A DNA stretch of 64,000 bases from Hibiscus mutabilis. Its lineage: Eukaryota > Streptophyta > Magnoliopsida > Malvales > Malvaceae. The number at the start of each line of letters is the position of its first letter. The stretch's first letter is position 1. Of the stretch, positions 1-11,505 are shown piece after piece. The notes beneath the pieces were generated by a model. That model had not been told where the DNA came from and made no database searches. It saw nothing but the letters and a program-made list of their open reading frames with translations. The stretch covers positions 11,648,128 through 11,712,127 of the forward strand of contig CM033744.1 in assembly GCA_019671005.1 (NCBI GenBank), in the 5' to 3' direction. Position numbers and translations under genes: made by a program.

Positions 1-875
1 AACTTCCTTGACCGTATTGAAGCTCTCATCATTCCGTTTGCCAACGTCGTGTGCATCTTGGATCTGAGACAACGGTGCGTTGTGCCTGTGTGTCGAGACA
101 ACGGGCGAGGAACCAAGAAGTTGACACCCGTTCAGCTTGTCGAAGATGCTCCAAGCCAATGAGGCATCGAGTTGGAGGCGACAGTTGGGGACAATACCTT
201 GGATGGGCGAGAGTGGCCTGAGGTAGTTGGCATGAAGGCCGTCGAGGATCCATCCATGAGCGAGGTGGCCGAGACATCGAACTTCAATGAGAGAGAAGTG
301 TCGATGGGATTTGCATTGCCGAGGAGCAATGGGGCATCAAACTTCAGGGACGAAGGATTGATGTGTAGAGTAAATGCCGGGAAAAGGAGTAAGGTACGTC
401 TTGAACACGGTGATAGTGTTTTACAGTTTGATTTGCCAGATTTATTGGGTGTAGGGTACAGAAAACCTAACCTATCAGATGGAGTTGCCAAGACTTGGTG
501 CGGGCCGAAGCAACCATTCAGAGTTCCGAAGGTTTGTTTGGTGTTCAACGTGAAGGCATCCAAGTTTGTGCACAAGGATCGGGAGAGTCCAGATCGGGGC
601 AAGTCAGAACTGGTAGAAAAGAGTTCCTACGATCAAGATGTGCCTGTGACGGGTAACTTTGCATGGCGGTGCGAGCCAAGGCGAGCAGTCCTTATGGGGG
701 GACATCCGAGTCAGAGTCTGGTGCTCTTTAAGGGGAGAGCGATCCTTATGGGGGGACAATCAAGCCAGATTCTGAATTGGAAGCAAGCCAAGGTACGCGG
801 AAGGAAGCTCCAGGATCGATCTCAACTTTGTTCGAGAGGCGTGACGAGGGCGTCGCCAAGTTTGGTGGGGGAGAT
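1..875 (+). mobile_element. 3' internal end of an LTR retrotransposon (partial)
   Basis: This stretch ends in a purine-rich tract (tttggtgggggaga, about 861-874) directly before an LTR that opens with TGTCAC, so it is the 3' internal end of an element whose body lies left of the window. A frame is open from 172 into the LTR (to 1029), but it shows no RT, integrase or gag motif that I recognise, so I do not call it a gene. Two degenerate copies of a roughly 54-bp unit sit at about 685-780, each containing ccttatggggggaca. The lineage (Gypsy or Copia) cannot be assigned. Confidence 0.65.
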
Positions 876-1469
876 TGTCACGGGCCGCCAGCCAAGGCCC
901 GAGTCATTGGCACCACGGGGTGCACACCAGGGTTCCCAAAAGGTTCAGATAGAGATCTTGGGCCCAAAGAGACCACCAGACTTAGCCCGATCCGTGGGAG
1001 ATTCTAGAAGGCATATCCATCCACTTTGACCTATGTAAACTTGCCTTGTATACATAGGATTTGTTACCATAGATAGATGGGAATATTCCCAGGATTGTAC
1101 CATTGTGGTTGGTGGGCTTTGATCTTAGCCGTCGATGTAAATTTGTATAGACCGTCGGATTAGGGGGAACTCAACTATAAATAGAGGTCTTCCCCTCCTC
1201 ATTTCATGTATCCAAGTTTCCAAGGAATAAAGGCATTTACTCTAAATCCTCTGAGTGTTCTTGTGTTCTTTCTTTGTTCTTGAGCGTTCTTTCGAAGTTC
1301 TTCTTCGCTCATCTCTTTTGAACCTATTCCGTGTAGAACGCTTTGCGTTTGTCGGTGCTTGGTAAGTTTGATCTTCCGAGAGGGTTGAAAAGGCTTACTT
1401 AGGCGTTTGTCTTGAGTCACATCGCCTAAGGCCGCACGGTAGGCTGGTTGGAACTCTAGCCACGTGACA
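876..1469 (+). repeat. 3' LTR of the left-edge retrotransposon
   Basis: The LTR runs from TGTCAC to GTGACA, a perfect 6-bp terminal inverted repeat, directly after the polypurine tract. It contains a TATA box (ctataaatag, 1175-1184) and an AATAAA signal at 1226-1231, placed as expected for U3 and R. The 5 bases after it are tatat, the candidate target duplication. The partner LTR is outside the window. Confidence 0.75.
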
Positions 1470-1474
1470 TATAT

Positions 1475-1505
1475 CATATTATTATTATTATTATTATTAT
1501 TATTT
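1475..1505. repeat. (ATT)n microsatellite
   Basis: About ten ATT trinucleotides lie directly next to the LTR end. Simple-sequence repeat, seen directly. Confidence 0.9.
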
Positions 1506-1565
1506 TAGATATTATATGGCATTGGTTTAAATAAGAATCTGGTCAGATTATGACCAAGACTAAAT

Positions 1566-1640
1566 CTAGTCTAGATGGTTAAGCTTACCACCCTCCATGC
1601 CAAAAGACGTGGGTTTAAAACCCGTTTGTTGCACATCTTC
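1566..1640 (+). repeat. tRNA-derived SINE head
   Basis: An A-box-like stretch (tagtctagatggttaag) and a B-box-like stretch (gggtttaaaaccc, about 1611-1623) are spaced as in a tRNA promoter and followed by a T-rich tail. It cannot fold as a complete tRNA, so a SINE remnant is the best reading. Confidence 0.45.
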
Positions 1641-2198
1641 CATTTTTATTTTTTTTTCATTTTTTTACTTCATTAACTTTAATCATATTTTATGGGTGTT
1701 ACGGTATGTTATCAATGGGAAGCTGTTCCCCCCCCGACAGGTGGATTTTTTTACCTTTAACCCTTTATATTTTTTGAAAAAATTAAAATAATTATATATT
1801 TGTCCCTACTTTTTAAAAGTTATGTTTTGCCCCACCCCTAAATTCTACCTCTGTCCCCGCGTCTAACGATCCAAAACTTTTAATAAAACTTGTCAACGAG
1901 CTTTGTTTTGACGTTAAATATGCAACACAAAAAATAGTTATCATAATTCGTTAATTAGTTATTTGTGTATTCTTTTGTTTTTAAACTTAAACTTCATCCT
2001 TGCAGTTGAATGCATCATGAACATGTAGTTGAATGAAGATTAAAAAATGTAAGACAATCTTTATTTGTCATTCATTAAATGATTTTAATATCTGACATAT
2101 TTTTCAAAAAATATCAAACTCTAAAATATTAACAGGCCACCATGTCCAATGTTTATTGGAGATATTATAGGGCAAATATGTGTAAATGTTAGAAGAGT
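1641..2198. other. AT-rich spacer
   Basis: Low-complexity AT-rich DNA with no coding region or bounded repeat that I can support. Confidence 0.5.
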
Positions 2199-2252
2199 AG
2201 CCCTCGGTGAGGATTGAACTCACACATTACCACTATGCTACGAAGGCACTAC
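2199..2252 (-). repeat. tRNA-derived SINE head, minus strand
   Basis: On the minus strand an A box (tagcatagtggtaa) precedes a B box (gagttcaatcc). The same head occurs at 8667-8745 on the same strand, which points to one dispersed SINE family rather than a tRNA gene. The acceptor stem is not complete. Confidence 0.5.
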
Positions 2253-2528
2253 ATGGTTGAATAGAATGTGGCCTAGGCTGTTCATTAATTTCCTCAAAGT
2301 GCTGAGGGTATACAAAATTAACGGTTTAAATGTCTAATTGATTTGTTAATTTTTTGGATATTTTTTACATTATAATTCTATACATAGACATATTTTTTAA
2401 TCAATTATTTTTCTTAATTTGTACCCAAATAAAAAATTTTAGAGTATAGGTTTCTACTTTCTAGGGATATTACTTAACTATATCTATCCCAATGAACTAT
2501 TTATTATATTTTTTCAATTGGTGTCTGA

Positions 2529-2836
2529 CAGTGGCGAAACTAAGGGTAAGAGTTTAATTGGGCCAACTTAAATGTTTAAAAGATTTAGAGGCTTAAACAA
2601 AAATTTTGAAGATTTAATTAAATTTTTTATTAATTTTGAGAGTTTTAATAAGAACTTTTAAAATTTTGAGAGGAAATTTAATTAAAATATTCAAAATTAT
2701 AAAATTTAATATGAATTTTTAAAATTTTTGAAAGGTCAAATTAAATATTTTAAAATTTTAAGGACAAAATTTAAATTTCTCAAAATCAAAATTTGGGGGC
2801 ATGTACCCTTCTAGTCTTTTAAAAGATCCACCTCTG
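2529..2836. mobile_element. hAT-type MITE (CAGTGGCG family ends)
   Basis: The left end reads cagtggcgaaac and the inverted right end reads cagaggtggatc, the CAG-rich terminus typical of plant hAT MITEs. Flanking 8-mers are gtgtctga and gtgtcgaa (6 of 8 match), consistent with a decayed hAT target duplication. The interior is AT-rich and non-coding. Confidence 0.5.
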
Positions 2837-3229
2837 GTGTCGAAGTGAGGAAAAAGATTTTTAAAAATAAAATTTTTAATCTGATAAATAATCGAACCTA
2901 TTTAAATGTTTTCAAAATTCTTTATTTTCTTGAAAAAAGAGCTCAACATAAAAGAACTATTCATAACATTTTAAAGAAAACAAACTTCATTATTTCTTTG
3001 ATAAATAATTCAATCTAACTCATTTTCTTAGCTAAATTGTAACTCCTATTCTTTATTTCCTTGTTAAAGGAGTTCACCCTCATGATATTTTTTTAACATG
3101 ATTAGAAACATGATTTTATTAAAAGTGAAAAGGATTATAAATACAATATATCCTAAATGATGAATAATTATGAAGAATAAAACAAATATATATTAAATCT
3201 CAAAGGGTATGAAAGCAAGAAAAGTAAAA
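2837..3229. other. AT-rich spacer
   Basis: No gene or bounded repeat seen. Confidence 0.4.
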
Positions 3230-5690
3230 AATTCATCACTTTTTAGAAGAATTTTGCAACCCCTAGACCAACCTATGCGAAATGACCATGTCTAACATGG
3301 CACATCTTAAATTAAAAATCCAAGTAGAAAACATGTCAGAAATTCAAGCATCTAACTTGAAAACATATTTACTTAAACCGGTATAGGATGATGATAGTAT
3401 AGATATAAACGTATCAGATAATAGTTACAAAATAAGTAGTATCAAATATGGCAGCAAAGTACTCATAACATGAACTCCATACACCCAAAATATAGGCGCA
3501 TGTCACCCTGAGAGAACAAAATGGTGGTAGTAACATTACAAACTAGTAGAGTACTGAATGTGTCGATCCTCTAAATGTCAGGTATATGGTAGTCTATCCA
3601 AAATATCTGAAAGGGAAAAAATTTGGGGAGTGAGCTAGGGAGCTCAGTGTGTTCCATTAAGTGTAGAATAAAACATTCAAATAGTTCATACATGTATAAA
3701 TCATTTCAGAAAAAAAAATGTTATAATGGCAACCAAAGTTTTCATGTAAAACCTAGCTACCCTCCAACCGAACTCCAGTATGCAATTCCCCATAATTGCA
3801 TCTATAAAAAGGCATTAACCCAGGCCCATTGGGCGTAGGTTCCATCCTAAGAGGATGCTTAGGTCCAGTAGGTATCACCCTGGCCGAAGCATAGGAACAT
3901 GATACAGTAGGAATCACCCTAGCCGAAGCATAGGAACCTAATACAGTAGGAATCACCAGCCGGATCAGGGCTAAATCTGCAAAGACTTCACATCCTATCC
4001 TAAGTACCCCAGTAAAACAGTCTAGGCAGTACTAACAATAATCAGTAGTAAGAAGGGATAATAGTAGATATATAGCATACAATTATTTTCAGGGAAACAA
4101 TAACTAGAGATCACGTTATCAAATTAGGTACTTAGGCATAAATCAGATAGATAAAATGATCATGCTTAAAATCAGGAAATATGTTATTTTTTGCAAAATC
4201 AGAGAATGTCAATCATGTGCGCATGATCAGTTCAAACAAAATATTTAAAATGTTTATATAGCACACAAGGAACATACCTCAAAATATCTGGTCAATCCGA
4301 TGGTCTACTGAACACCCTTGTTACGCTCCGATGCTGTGCAAGAACCTAAGACAACGAATCTTAAATTAATACGGTAGAAATTTTCTTGTATGATTATTCA
4401 CAATGTATCGATACATATGAGTTACAACGGGATCACGTGGTCGCATGTATCGAGAGGAGCTGGGTTAGGCAGATGCGCGATCGGGAGAATCTCTAGTACC
4501 TTTAAACAAATAATATCATCCATCAATCCTTTTTCAATAACTTCTCTTAGTAAATTAACTTAATACACATGCATGTTTGGGTTCAACATCAAACTCGGAG
4601 GCTTTCAGGTTAAAATTTGGCAAAACGAGCTTCAAAAACAGACTTAAAACGTCAAAAAACATAAAATAGGGATTTTTAAAAAAGGTTAACTTTTTGGTCA
4701 AAGTCAACGGTCAAAGTCATCCGAGTTGACTCAGACGAGTTGACTCAGTTTGGGTCGGGTAAAATGGTTCAGGTCGGGTCAGACTCAGGTCGAGTCAGAT
4801 ATTTGGGTTCAGGTCAGAAGGCCTTAGGGCTCTAGGCCTTAAGCAGGCCAGCCCACTCTAAAATTAACAGGCTTGTCCAGTTTATGGCCAAACTGGGTTG
4901 ATTCAAGGCCAGAACGACTCCAAAGCTGGTCAGGCCGATTCAGCCTAGGCTGCCGAAAAATGCCTCGGACGACGCGTGGTCACCACGTGCAGCCAAATTG
5001 CCTGGTAAACCCACCAAAAAAGTAGAAAACAACAACAAACTTAACCATTATCTTTAAAAAATAGGATTAGGTCAGAAACCTTACCAAACTTACCAAAATG
5101 GAGGGAAAATGGTCAGAATTGACGTAGCTTTGATGAAGCCCTTAACGACGATAGTGCAATGATCGGGCAACAGAGCAATAATCGGCCGACTGGGTCTTGC
5201 TCACCTTAGAATGGAGAAGAGGATGACGACGATTACGACAGGATTAGACGGTAGATGAGGTCGAAAAACACAAAAAAATAGAGGATAATGAGTTTGGGTT
5301 CTCGTTGAACCTACAAATCGTTCCCCAGGATGAACGACCAAGTGAACCGGCGAGTGGCTGAAGGGGCTTGGTCGGGGTGCAATGGCGCTCTAACTGGTGG
5401 CAGTGTTGAAGGCCACGACAGAGCGGTAGGTGAGATCGGAGAAGACGATGATAGGGTTTGGTGAGTGAGTTTGGTATTCTCTAGAAGACAGATATTTTTA
5501 GGTTAGATGAACATTAATGTGGTAGGTGAGGTCGGTTGGCCTTATTTAAAATTGGTTCAGACTTTACAAGCACAAATTAAAATAAATTTGGGGTGGGCTA
5601 CAACCAACAAGGGCCTTAGCGTAGATGACCAAGGCTTAGGCACACTAATCCAAGGTCACGAGTTAAACACCCTATGGTAGCAAATATTCC
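3230..5690 (-). mobile_element. Decayed Gypsy (Tekay/Del-like) LTR remnant, minus strand
   Basis: Several blocks resemble the better-defined minus-strand Tekay LTR at 35509-41421. The clearest is aaatttggcaaaac followed by acttaaaacgtc at about 4612-4652, then a run rich in gtcaa and gggtc; compare about 40790-40920. A GC-richer, exon-like part lies at 4950-5470, as is common near the 5' end of these LTRs. Boundaries and target duplication are not resolved, and no ORF is meaningful. Confidence 0.45.
3864..3955. repeat. Short tandem repeat, unit about 39-40 bp
   Basis: Two and a half copies of a unit that contains cagtaggwatcaccctrgcc followed by gaagcataggaac, inside the old LTR. Confidence 0.75.
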
Positions 5691-6600
5691 CCAATTTTTT
5701 ATCATACATTTCCTTTTTATCTTTAATTAGTGTTACAAATTTTGTCGGCATTCAAACTAAAATCCAACAAGCTAAAACCAGAACACTCCATGACTTATGT
5801 AAATCTTTTCGCTGTAAAATCTTGACACATCGACAAATGACCGCAAAAGCGCACAAAAATCTGAAACAACCACTAAATGGTATCAAAATCTGAAGAGACC
5901 GTCGACCCTCTCAAATTAGAAAACTTTCACATAAGCATACACCATGTCACAAGGACAAATTAAAATTACCATAAAAGCAGATAAAGAAACTATCATGAAA
6001 ACAGACAAAGAGACTAACATAAAAGTAGACATGGACGAAGTCATGTATTGGTTGGGATGCGATGTTGCCCCTCCCAAAACTTTTGATAGAATAGCGCTTT
6101 AGGCCATTTTTAGTTTAAATTTTAATCAAATAAGGTCTTTATTCCTAATTTTTATATTTAAAGGGTTAATAGATTCTTACTTCTCCTAATGTTTGTTCCT
6201 AGCTCTACTACTGAAAGAAGTTAAATTGTGACTTTTAACAGAGCAAAACACATAAAACAAGAGAAAACTAGAAGAAAATACGCACACGCTCATAAAAAAA
6301 TATTATGCTTATTTGTATATAACCAAACTAAAAATTAAAAATCAGCTAACAATATGAAGGTTATTGTCAGGGGCACAACACTTGCGAAGAAGAAACAATG
6401 AAAAAACGTTTTAGTACAATAACTACCAAAAAGAAAATTTGAGCGTTCCCCTCATGATATTTAAAGGGTGGAGTTCTTTTACAAAAATTCAATTAATGAA
6501 ATGCAAAAAGAGGGTGAGGATGATTCATATTTAGTTTTGTGGAAAATTTGCTCTATTATTTTTTTCCTTTCTTTTATTTTATTCATACTTTTAAATTTAT
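5691..6600. other. Intergenic AT-rich DNA
   Basis: Degenerate repeat-like sequence with no supported gene. It ends with taaatttat (6592-6600), the left target duplication of the next element. Confidence 0.5.
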
Positions 6601-8470
6601 GGCTTAAGGGTACTAAAAGCCCTTGAACTTTTAAAAAAATTAATTAAGCCCCTAAACTATTTTTACACTCAATTAAGCCCTTGAACTTCAAATTCTCATC
6701 AATGTACCCCTTTGTCTAACGAAATCCGTTAGTCCGATTAAATATGATGATTTGTCCCGTTAAAAATACCATGTCACTCCATTTATATCTGCCCTGACAT
6801 GCCCACATGGCAGTAAAATCATTTAATACAAAACTATGGATAAATAATTAATGAAATTTTAAATCAGAGAACCCTAACCCACTAATCCCAACATTCCCAA
6901 ATCAGATTAGTCCTTCTATTCCTCGTTTCCGTTCCTCCATTACTTGGCATTGCTGAATTCACCCTCTCTATTCCTCTGTGAGTCAACGTCAGGTTAATTA
7001 TATATTTTGTTATACTTCATTTTTTTTCTTCTTTTACTGCTTATAATTAAGTTTTGTCCATGTTTCATTTTCATTATTTTAATCTCTATTATAAGTTTTT
7101 TTCTGCTAATTATTTAATATTCAAATATTAAAGTCAATCCCCTTTTTATATTGTTTTATTTTTCTTGCTGTTAATCTCTTTTATGAGGTTTAACTATGCT
7201 AACTTTACCACTTCGAATCAAGTTTACCTTATGTGTCTGTACATGGCCCAGTTACAGTGGTTTTGTTTTTATATCATTTTAAGTTTTACTTTTTTCGGAA
7301 AAATAAATTTTCTGTGATTTACTATTTTTAGACTAATTTTGATTGTTGATATTCGTAACTACATACTAAATGCATATATTTGTTTAAACTGCAGTGTTTA
7401 TCCCTTCTATCTATTTGTTTTTGGCACACTTCCTAGAACTGCAATACTTATTCCTAAAACTAGTGGTATCTTGATAATATAGAGCCTCTAAAATGAAATT
7501 GTACAAGTTCTGTATATTTTGATAAAATGTCCTTTTGTTTGGCTTGTGTAGCTTTAATTCTTGCTTATATTAAACTGGTTTAATTTGTTTTAGGGTTCCT
7601 TGAAATCAATTTTTAACTCCAACACATTCTTAAGTAGATTCTACACATGTTTAGAGGTAACACCACACAACTGAAACGGTCAAAATACTCGATTTCATCT
7701 GATGTTGATGTATAATAGCTATCATCGTGGTATGATGTTTAGTGAAAGTTTCATCAATGTTTTCTATTTGATTGTAAAGTTGTCATATTTATACTAGAAA
7801 AAGTTTGCCTATAGTCTGTAAAATTATAGATGATCAAAATTGTTTTAAAAATTATGAAAAAATTGTATGAAAGAGAGAAGCTTTTCAAAACATTTTATAA
7901 ATTAAAAAAAACATGTTATTTAAATGAGATTGTACTGATTTTTTTTTTCAAATAGATGAAACAGTAAAATTGTTTTTGAAGAAACAAAGATGAAGTGTTC
8001 TATAAACAATTTGTAAATAATTTAGATGAAGCGATCAAGTAAGAAAATAATGGATTATAACAAAGAATACGACTAACTCGACGTTGACTCACAGAGGAAT
8101 AGAGAGGGTGACTTCAACGACGCCAACTAATGGAGGAGCGAAAACAAGGAATAGAAAGACGAATCTGATTTGGGAATTTTGGAATCAATGGGTTAGGGTT
8201 CTACGATTTAAATTTTCATTAATTATTAATCCATAATTTTGTATTAAATGATTTTAGTGCCATGTGGGCATGCCATGGCAGATATAAATGGCGTGATGTG
8301 GCACTTTTAATGAGACATGTCATTATTTTTGACGGGACTAACGGATTCCGTTAGTCAAATGGGCACATCCATGAGAATTTAGAGTTCAAGGGCTTAATTG
8401 AGTGTAAAAATAATTTAAGGGCTCAATTAATTTTTTTTAAAAAGTTCAAGGGATTTTAGGACCCTAAGCC
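6601..8470. mobile_element. Mutator-like element with ~390-bp terminal inverted repeats
   Basis: The two ends, about 6601-6995 and 8085-8470, are inverted copies. Both start GGCTTA and share long blocks such as cattgatgagaatt-type and aacggattccgttag-type stretches. A perfect 9-bp target duplication, taaatttat, flanks the element (6592-6600 and 8471-8479), which is the Mutator signature. The ~1.1-kb interior is AT-rich and contains no transposase that I can recognise, so this is a non-autonomous MULE. Whether the interior holds captured host sequence cannot be judged by eye. Confidence 0.9.
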
Positions 8471-8666
8471 TAAATTTATTAATCATTTTTGTTATTACTT
8501 TGCTACTATAAAAATTGAAGCGTTTGCATTTTAAAAATAACATAATATAACATATAAATAGAAAATAATAATAATAATTAATAGAAAAAATTAATGATAA
8601 TATTAAAAGTGCCAGAAAAATGTTTGCAGATGTTGTCATACGAATATTAAAAACCAAATTTAGAAA

Positions 8667-8745
8667 GCCCTTGATGAGGGTTGAAACTCATGACCTTTTA
8701 CTTACTAAGTGAAGGCACTACCACTATACTACAAGGGCACTCATG
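8667..8745 (-). repeat. tRNA-derived SINE head, minus strand
   Basis: On the minus strand an A box (tagtatagtggtag) and a B box (gagtttcaaccc) are present. The sequence pairs at its ends (gccctt and aagggc), so it looks more tRNA-like than the others, but the B box lacks the standard GGTTCGA core. Its sister copy is at 2199-2252. Confidence 0.55.
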
Positions 8746-10888
8746 TGTTAACATTCAAAATATGGATTTAGAATATGTATAGAAAACTGATAGCTATCCG
8801 GGGAACTCTTTGGTTTCTTTTTTAATAGGGAGACCATGTGCTAGAAAACGTTTCAAATGAATCTAATTCATTAGAATATTTTTTATTAAATATAAAAATA
8901 TTACATTTCCAAGATAAACATTGAGATTCAAATCCATATAATAAGAGATAATATGAGTATCTTTGATCACTCGGTAAATTAGTGAATCTTATATCATTGA
9001 AATTTCTTTTGTTGATGTATCAATTGATTATTCAGAGAATGTTAGAACTTAGTGTTAAATTGACTTGATGAAACAACTATTGCGATACTTGTACTCAATA
9101 GATATTCATTATAGTTCTTGTTTGTTGGGAATTTATCTATTTTCATTATACGTACCAGTTGGTTTGTTCCGAAGAGATAACGAAAAATAGGGTAAACTAC
9201 TGAAAATGATCATTTTTGTTTTATAAATATTCTCTTTTGATCATCGGTTAACTCTATTTTTCATTTATTTCAAAAGTATGCAACGGTAAAATACATAGCA
9301 CATTGAATAACTATTTTTTATTAAATTGTTAAAACTTATTGAATTGATGAAAAGGAGTTTGACTATATATCATGTTAATAATAACTCAAAAAATAAAAAA
9401 ATTAAAGTATAATGGTAAAAAAATTATGTTGAAATGAAATTTTGGTTGACAATTAAAATTTAAGTTCTATTTTAAATAATACTTTCTTATAAAAAAAATG
9501 CACACAAAAAGCAAGATTAATAGAAAAAATTAAGTCTCTCTTTAAATAATAATAATAATTTTGATATTTTAGAATACTTTGTTGTTTTGATTTATTTTTA
9601 CCGTATCAAGCTTCAACAATATGTTATGGTGTATAAACTTTGATGAGCCAGTTTTTGATTCTTTCCAATGAAGCCGACCATCAAACAGTTAATTATAAAC
9701 ACTTTAATAATTTGAAGAATGTTTAAAATATATTTTTCATATCTATAATGAGACATGTATTAGATACAAATATCAATCAGATTTTTAACTCTTTAAAAAC
9801 TATAGAATTATAACCTAAAATAATGAAATAAATAAAATTTTAGCTCTTTAAAATTTCATAAATTAGTTATGACTCCAAGAAAAGTTTCCTGGGTTCGCTC
9901 ATGTTTTCATGGTGGTGGCGTCACAACTCATGTGAACTAGAGGTAAAACTCCGAGCAGGGTGGTTCAAAGATTTGTAGGAAAAAGTGCTGCTGCAAAACA
10001 AACATATTAGTAATGATTAATAAAAATAAAAAAATAAAATGTTAAAATAAATTGATTAGTGTGTCATGATAAAAATCAATGCCTTAGAAAGTAATTTCGT
10101 CCGGATGGTGTAATCAAAATAATGGACGTTGCCCCTAAAGTTAACACAGTCTTCCAAACATCGTACACCCGAAATGAGGAAGTGGAACTAGCTTGGTGTT
10201 GCTCTCTTCGAAGAAAACATGAAGAATCAAATGTTTTCAGTGTATAAAACAATAAATTTGAGCTCCCTATTTATAAGCCAAAAGTAGGGACAAATCAGTA
10301 AATATTAGAGGAATCGGTTATCGTAAAAATATCAATTGCCCCTCTAATATTTACTATATTTAGAAATTAAATCTTATTTAAAATAAATAAAATTATTTAT
10401 TTGTATTATCCAACAAAATTTAAGGGGTTTTTACAATTTATTAAAATTAAATTTTATTTTTCTTATATATTTACTATTGCTCTATAACTAATATTTTGTT
10501 TTTTTTTCTTTAAGCAATAAAACTTAACTCATTTTTTGTTTTTTATTTTTCAAGAACCTTGTGCGGTCGCACCTAAATGTCCAAAACAACTCTAGACGCG
10601 GAGGCATGCCCAAGTCTCACGGTTGAAATCAGTATCTTGGCCGAATGATGCTAAATTGATGGGTTGGTATCGTTGTGTCCATATCTGTTTATTTTCATGC
10701 CTTGTAGTTCGCCCCATATAATGTGTTTGTTTTGCAGTTTTTGTTGTTTTTTCAGCTAAGCTTCACTACCAAAAAAAAAAACTGGAAAAACTGCTCATCT
10801 TCCCCAACAACGCTAACAAAAGCAAACCACTTCCCTTCAACGTTCATGGGATCCCCACACATTCCCCTTTTTCTTCAGCTCTAATCAT
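8746..10888. other. AT-rich intergenic region upstream of the 185-codon gene
   Basis: No ORF, tRNA or bounded transposon is supportable except the hairpin listed separately. The stretch at about 10240-10280 contains gagctccctatttataag, which read on the minus strand resembles the TATA region of Copia LTRs and could be a worn LTR. Confidence 0.4.
10298..10354. repeat. 14-bp perfect inverted repeat (hairpin)
   Basis: gtaaatattagagg at 10298-10311 is exactly complementary to 10341-10354, with a 29-base loop. It may be the core of a small fold-back MITE. No function is claimed. Confidence 0.7.
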
Positions 10889-11174
10889 ATGCAAAAACAA
10901 AGATCAAACATCTTTCGTAAATATTTTGCATCTCTTACAACATCCAAATGCAAGAAACAATACAAGGGGATGCCAGAATCTACGCCGTCTCGACCTTTTT
11001 CTTTGTCAGCGTCGTCACGGGGGGCGCCTTCTTATGCCTTTACATGTTCCAACCCGAGGCGGATTCCACGCCCTGGTATGCGATCATCGGGATTGTTCTC
11101 GTAGGCATTCCGTGGATATTTTGGATTGCTACTTACATGTACCGGTGTGTTGCACATTGCCTATGTGCAAGTGA
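10889..11174 (+). promoter_or_regulatory. Two upstream ATGs overlapping the 185-codon gene
   Basis: ATGs at 10889 and 10926 open other frames that run past the main start at 10948 (to 11104 and 11174). If the transcript starts upstream of them, they would act as overlapping uORFs and lower translation of the main frame. The transcription start is unknown, so this is inference. Confidence 0.35.
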
Positions 11175-11505
11175 TAGAGGGAATGTTAATAGGGAACATA
11201 GCAGTTTGACGAAGAAACGGTCTTGTGCTTCCGAAGGACATGCAGGACGATCGATGCATTTGTCTGAAAATGAAGGCTCTCCGTCGGGAACGCCTGATGG
11301 TGATCGACGTCACGTTCGTTTCGGTGACGTCGTGGTGGTGGGAAGCAGAGAGTATAATTGGGATGAACATGGTGGTGAAAGTTCGCAAACAGAACACGAA
11401 GGTAAGGATAAGAATTCGCCGGACGGATTTGGTTCAGACGAAGATCATATTTCAGCTGGATCTCGGAAAGGCGAAGAACCACTAACAGCATTGGTTTCGA
11501 CCTGA
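10948..11505 (+). CDS. Small two-helix membrane protein with an acidic tail, unknown function
   Basis: This is a single uninterrupted frame of 185 codons with no sign of decay, more balanced in base composition than its AT-rich surroundings. Residues about 12-34 (around VSTFFFVSVVTGGAFLCLY) form one hydrophobic segment. Residues about 42-66 (WYAIIGIVLVGIPWIFW and on) form a second, ending in a Cys-rich stretch, TYMYRCVAHCLC. The remaining 115 or so residues are polar, rich in Ser, Asp, Glu and Gly, with basic patches, and probably face the cytosol. No catalytic motif or cleavable signal peptide is evident. The start is the first ATG of this frame that precedes helix 1. It resembles uncharacterised plant proteins of the 'putative membrane lipoprotein' kind, but I cannot name a family with certainty. 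It is the best candidate for a functional gene in the window. Confidence 0.85.
   Translation: MQETIQGDARIYAVSTFFFVSVVTGGAFLCLYMFQPEADSTPWYAIIGIVLVGIPWIFWIATYMYRCVAHCLCASDRGNVNREHSSLTKKRSCASEGHAGRSMHLSENEGSPSGTPDGDRRHVRFGDVVVVGSREYNWDEHGGESSQTEHEGKDKNSPDGFGSDEDHISAGSRKGEEPLTALVST

Noticed and set aside
172..1029. 285-codon open frame as a host gene
   Set aside because: It runs across the polypurine tract and 153 bases into the LTR, and shows no known domain, so it is retroelement sequence.
8667..8745. Functional tRNA gene
   Set aside because: The B box is non-canonical, the arms do not fold properly, and a sister copy exists at 2199-2252, so a SINE head is more likely.
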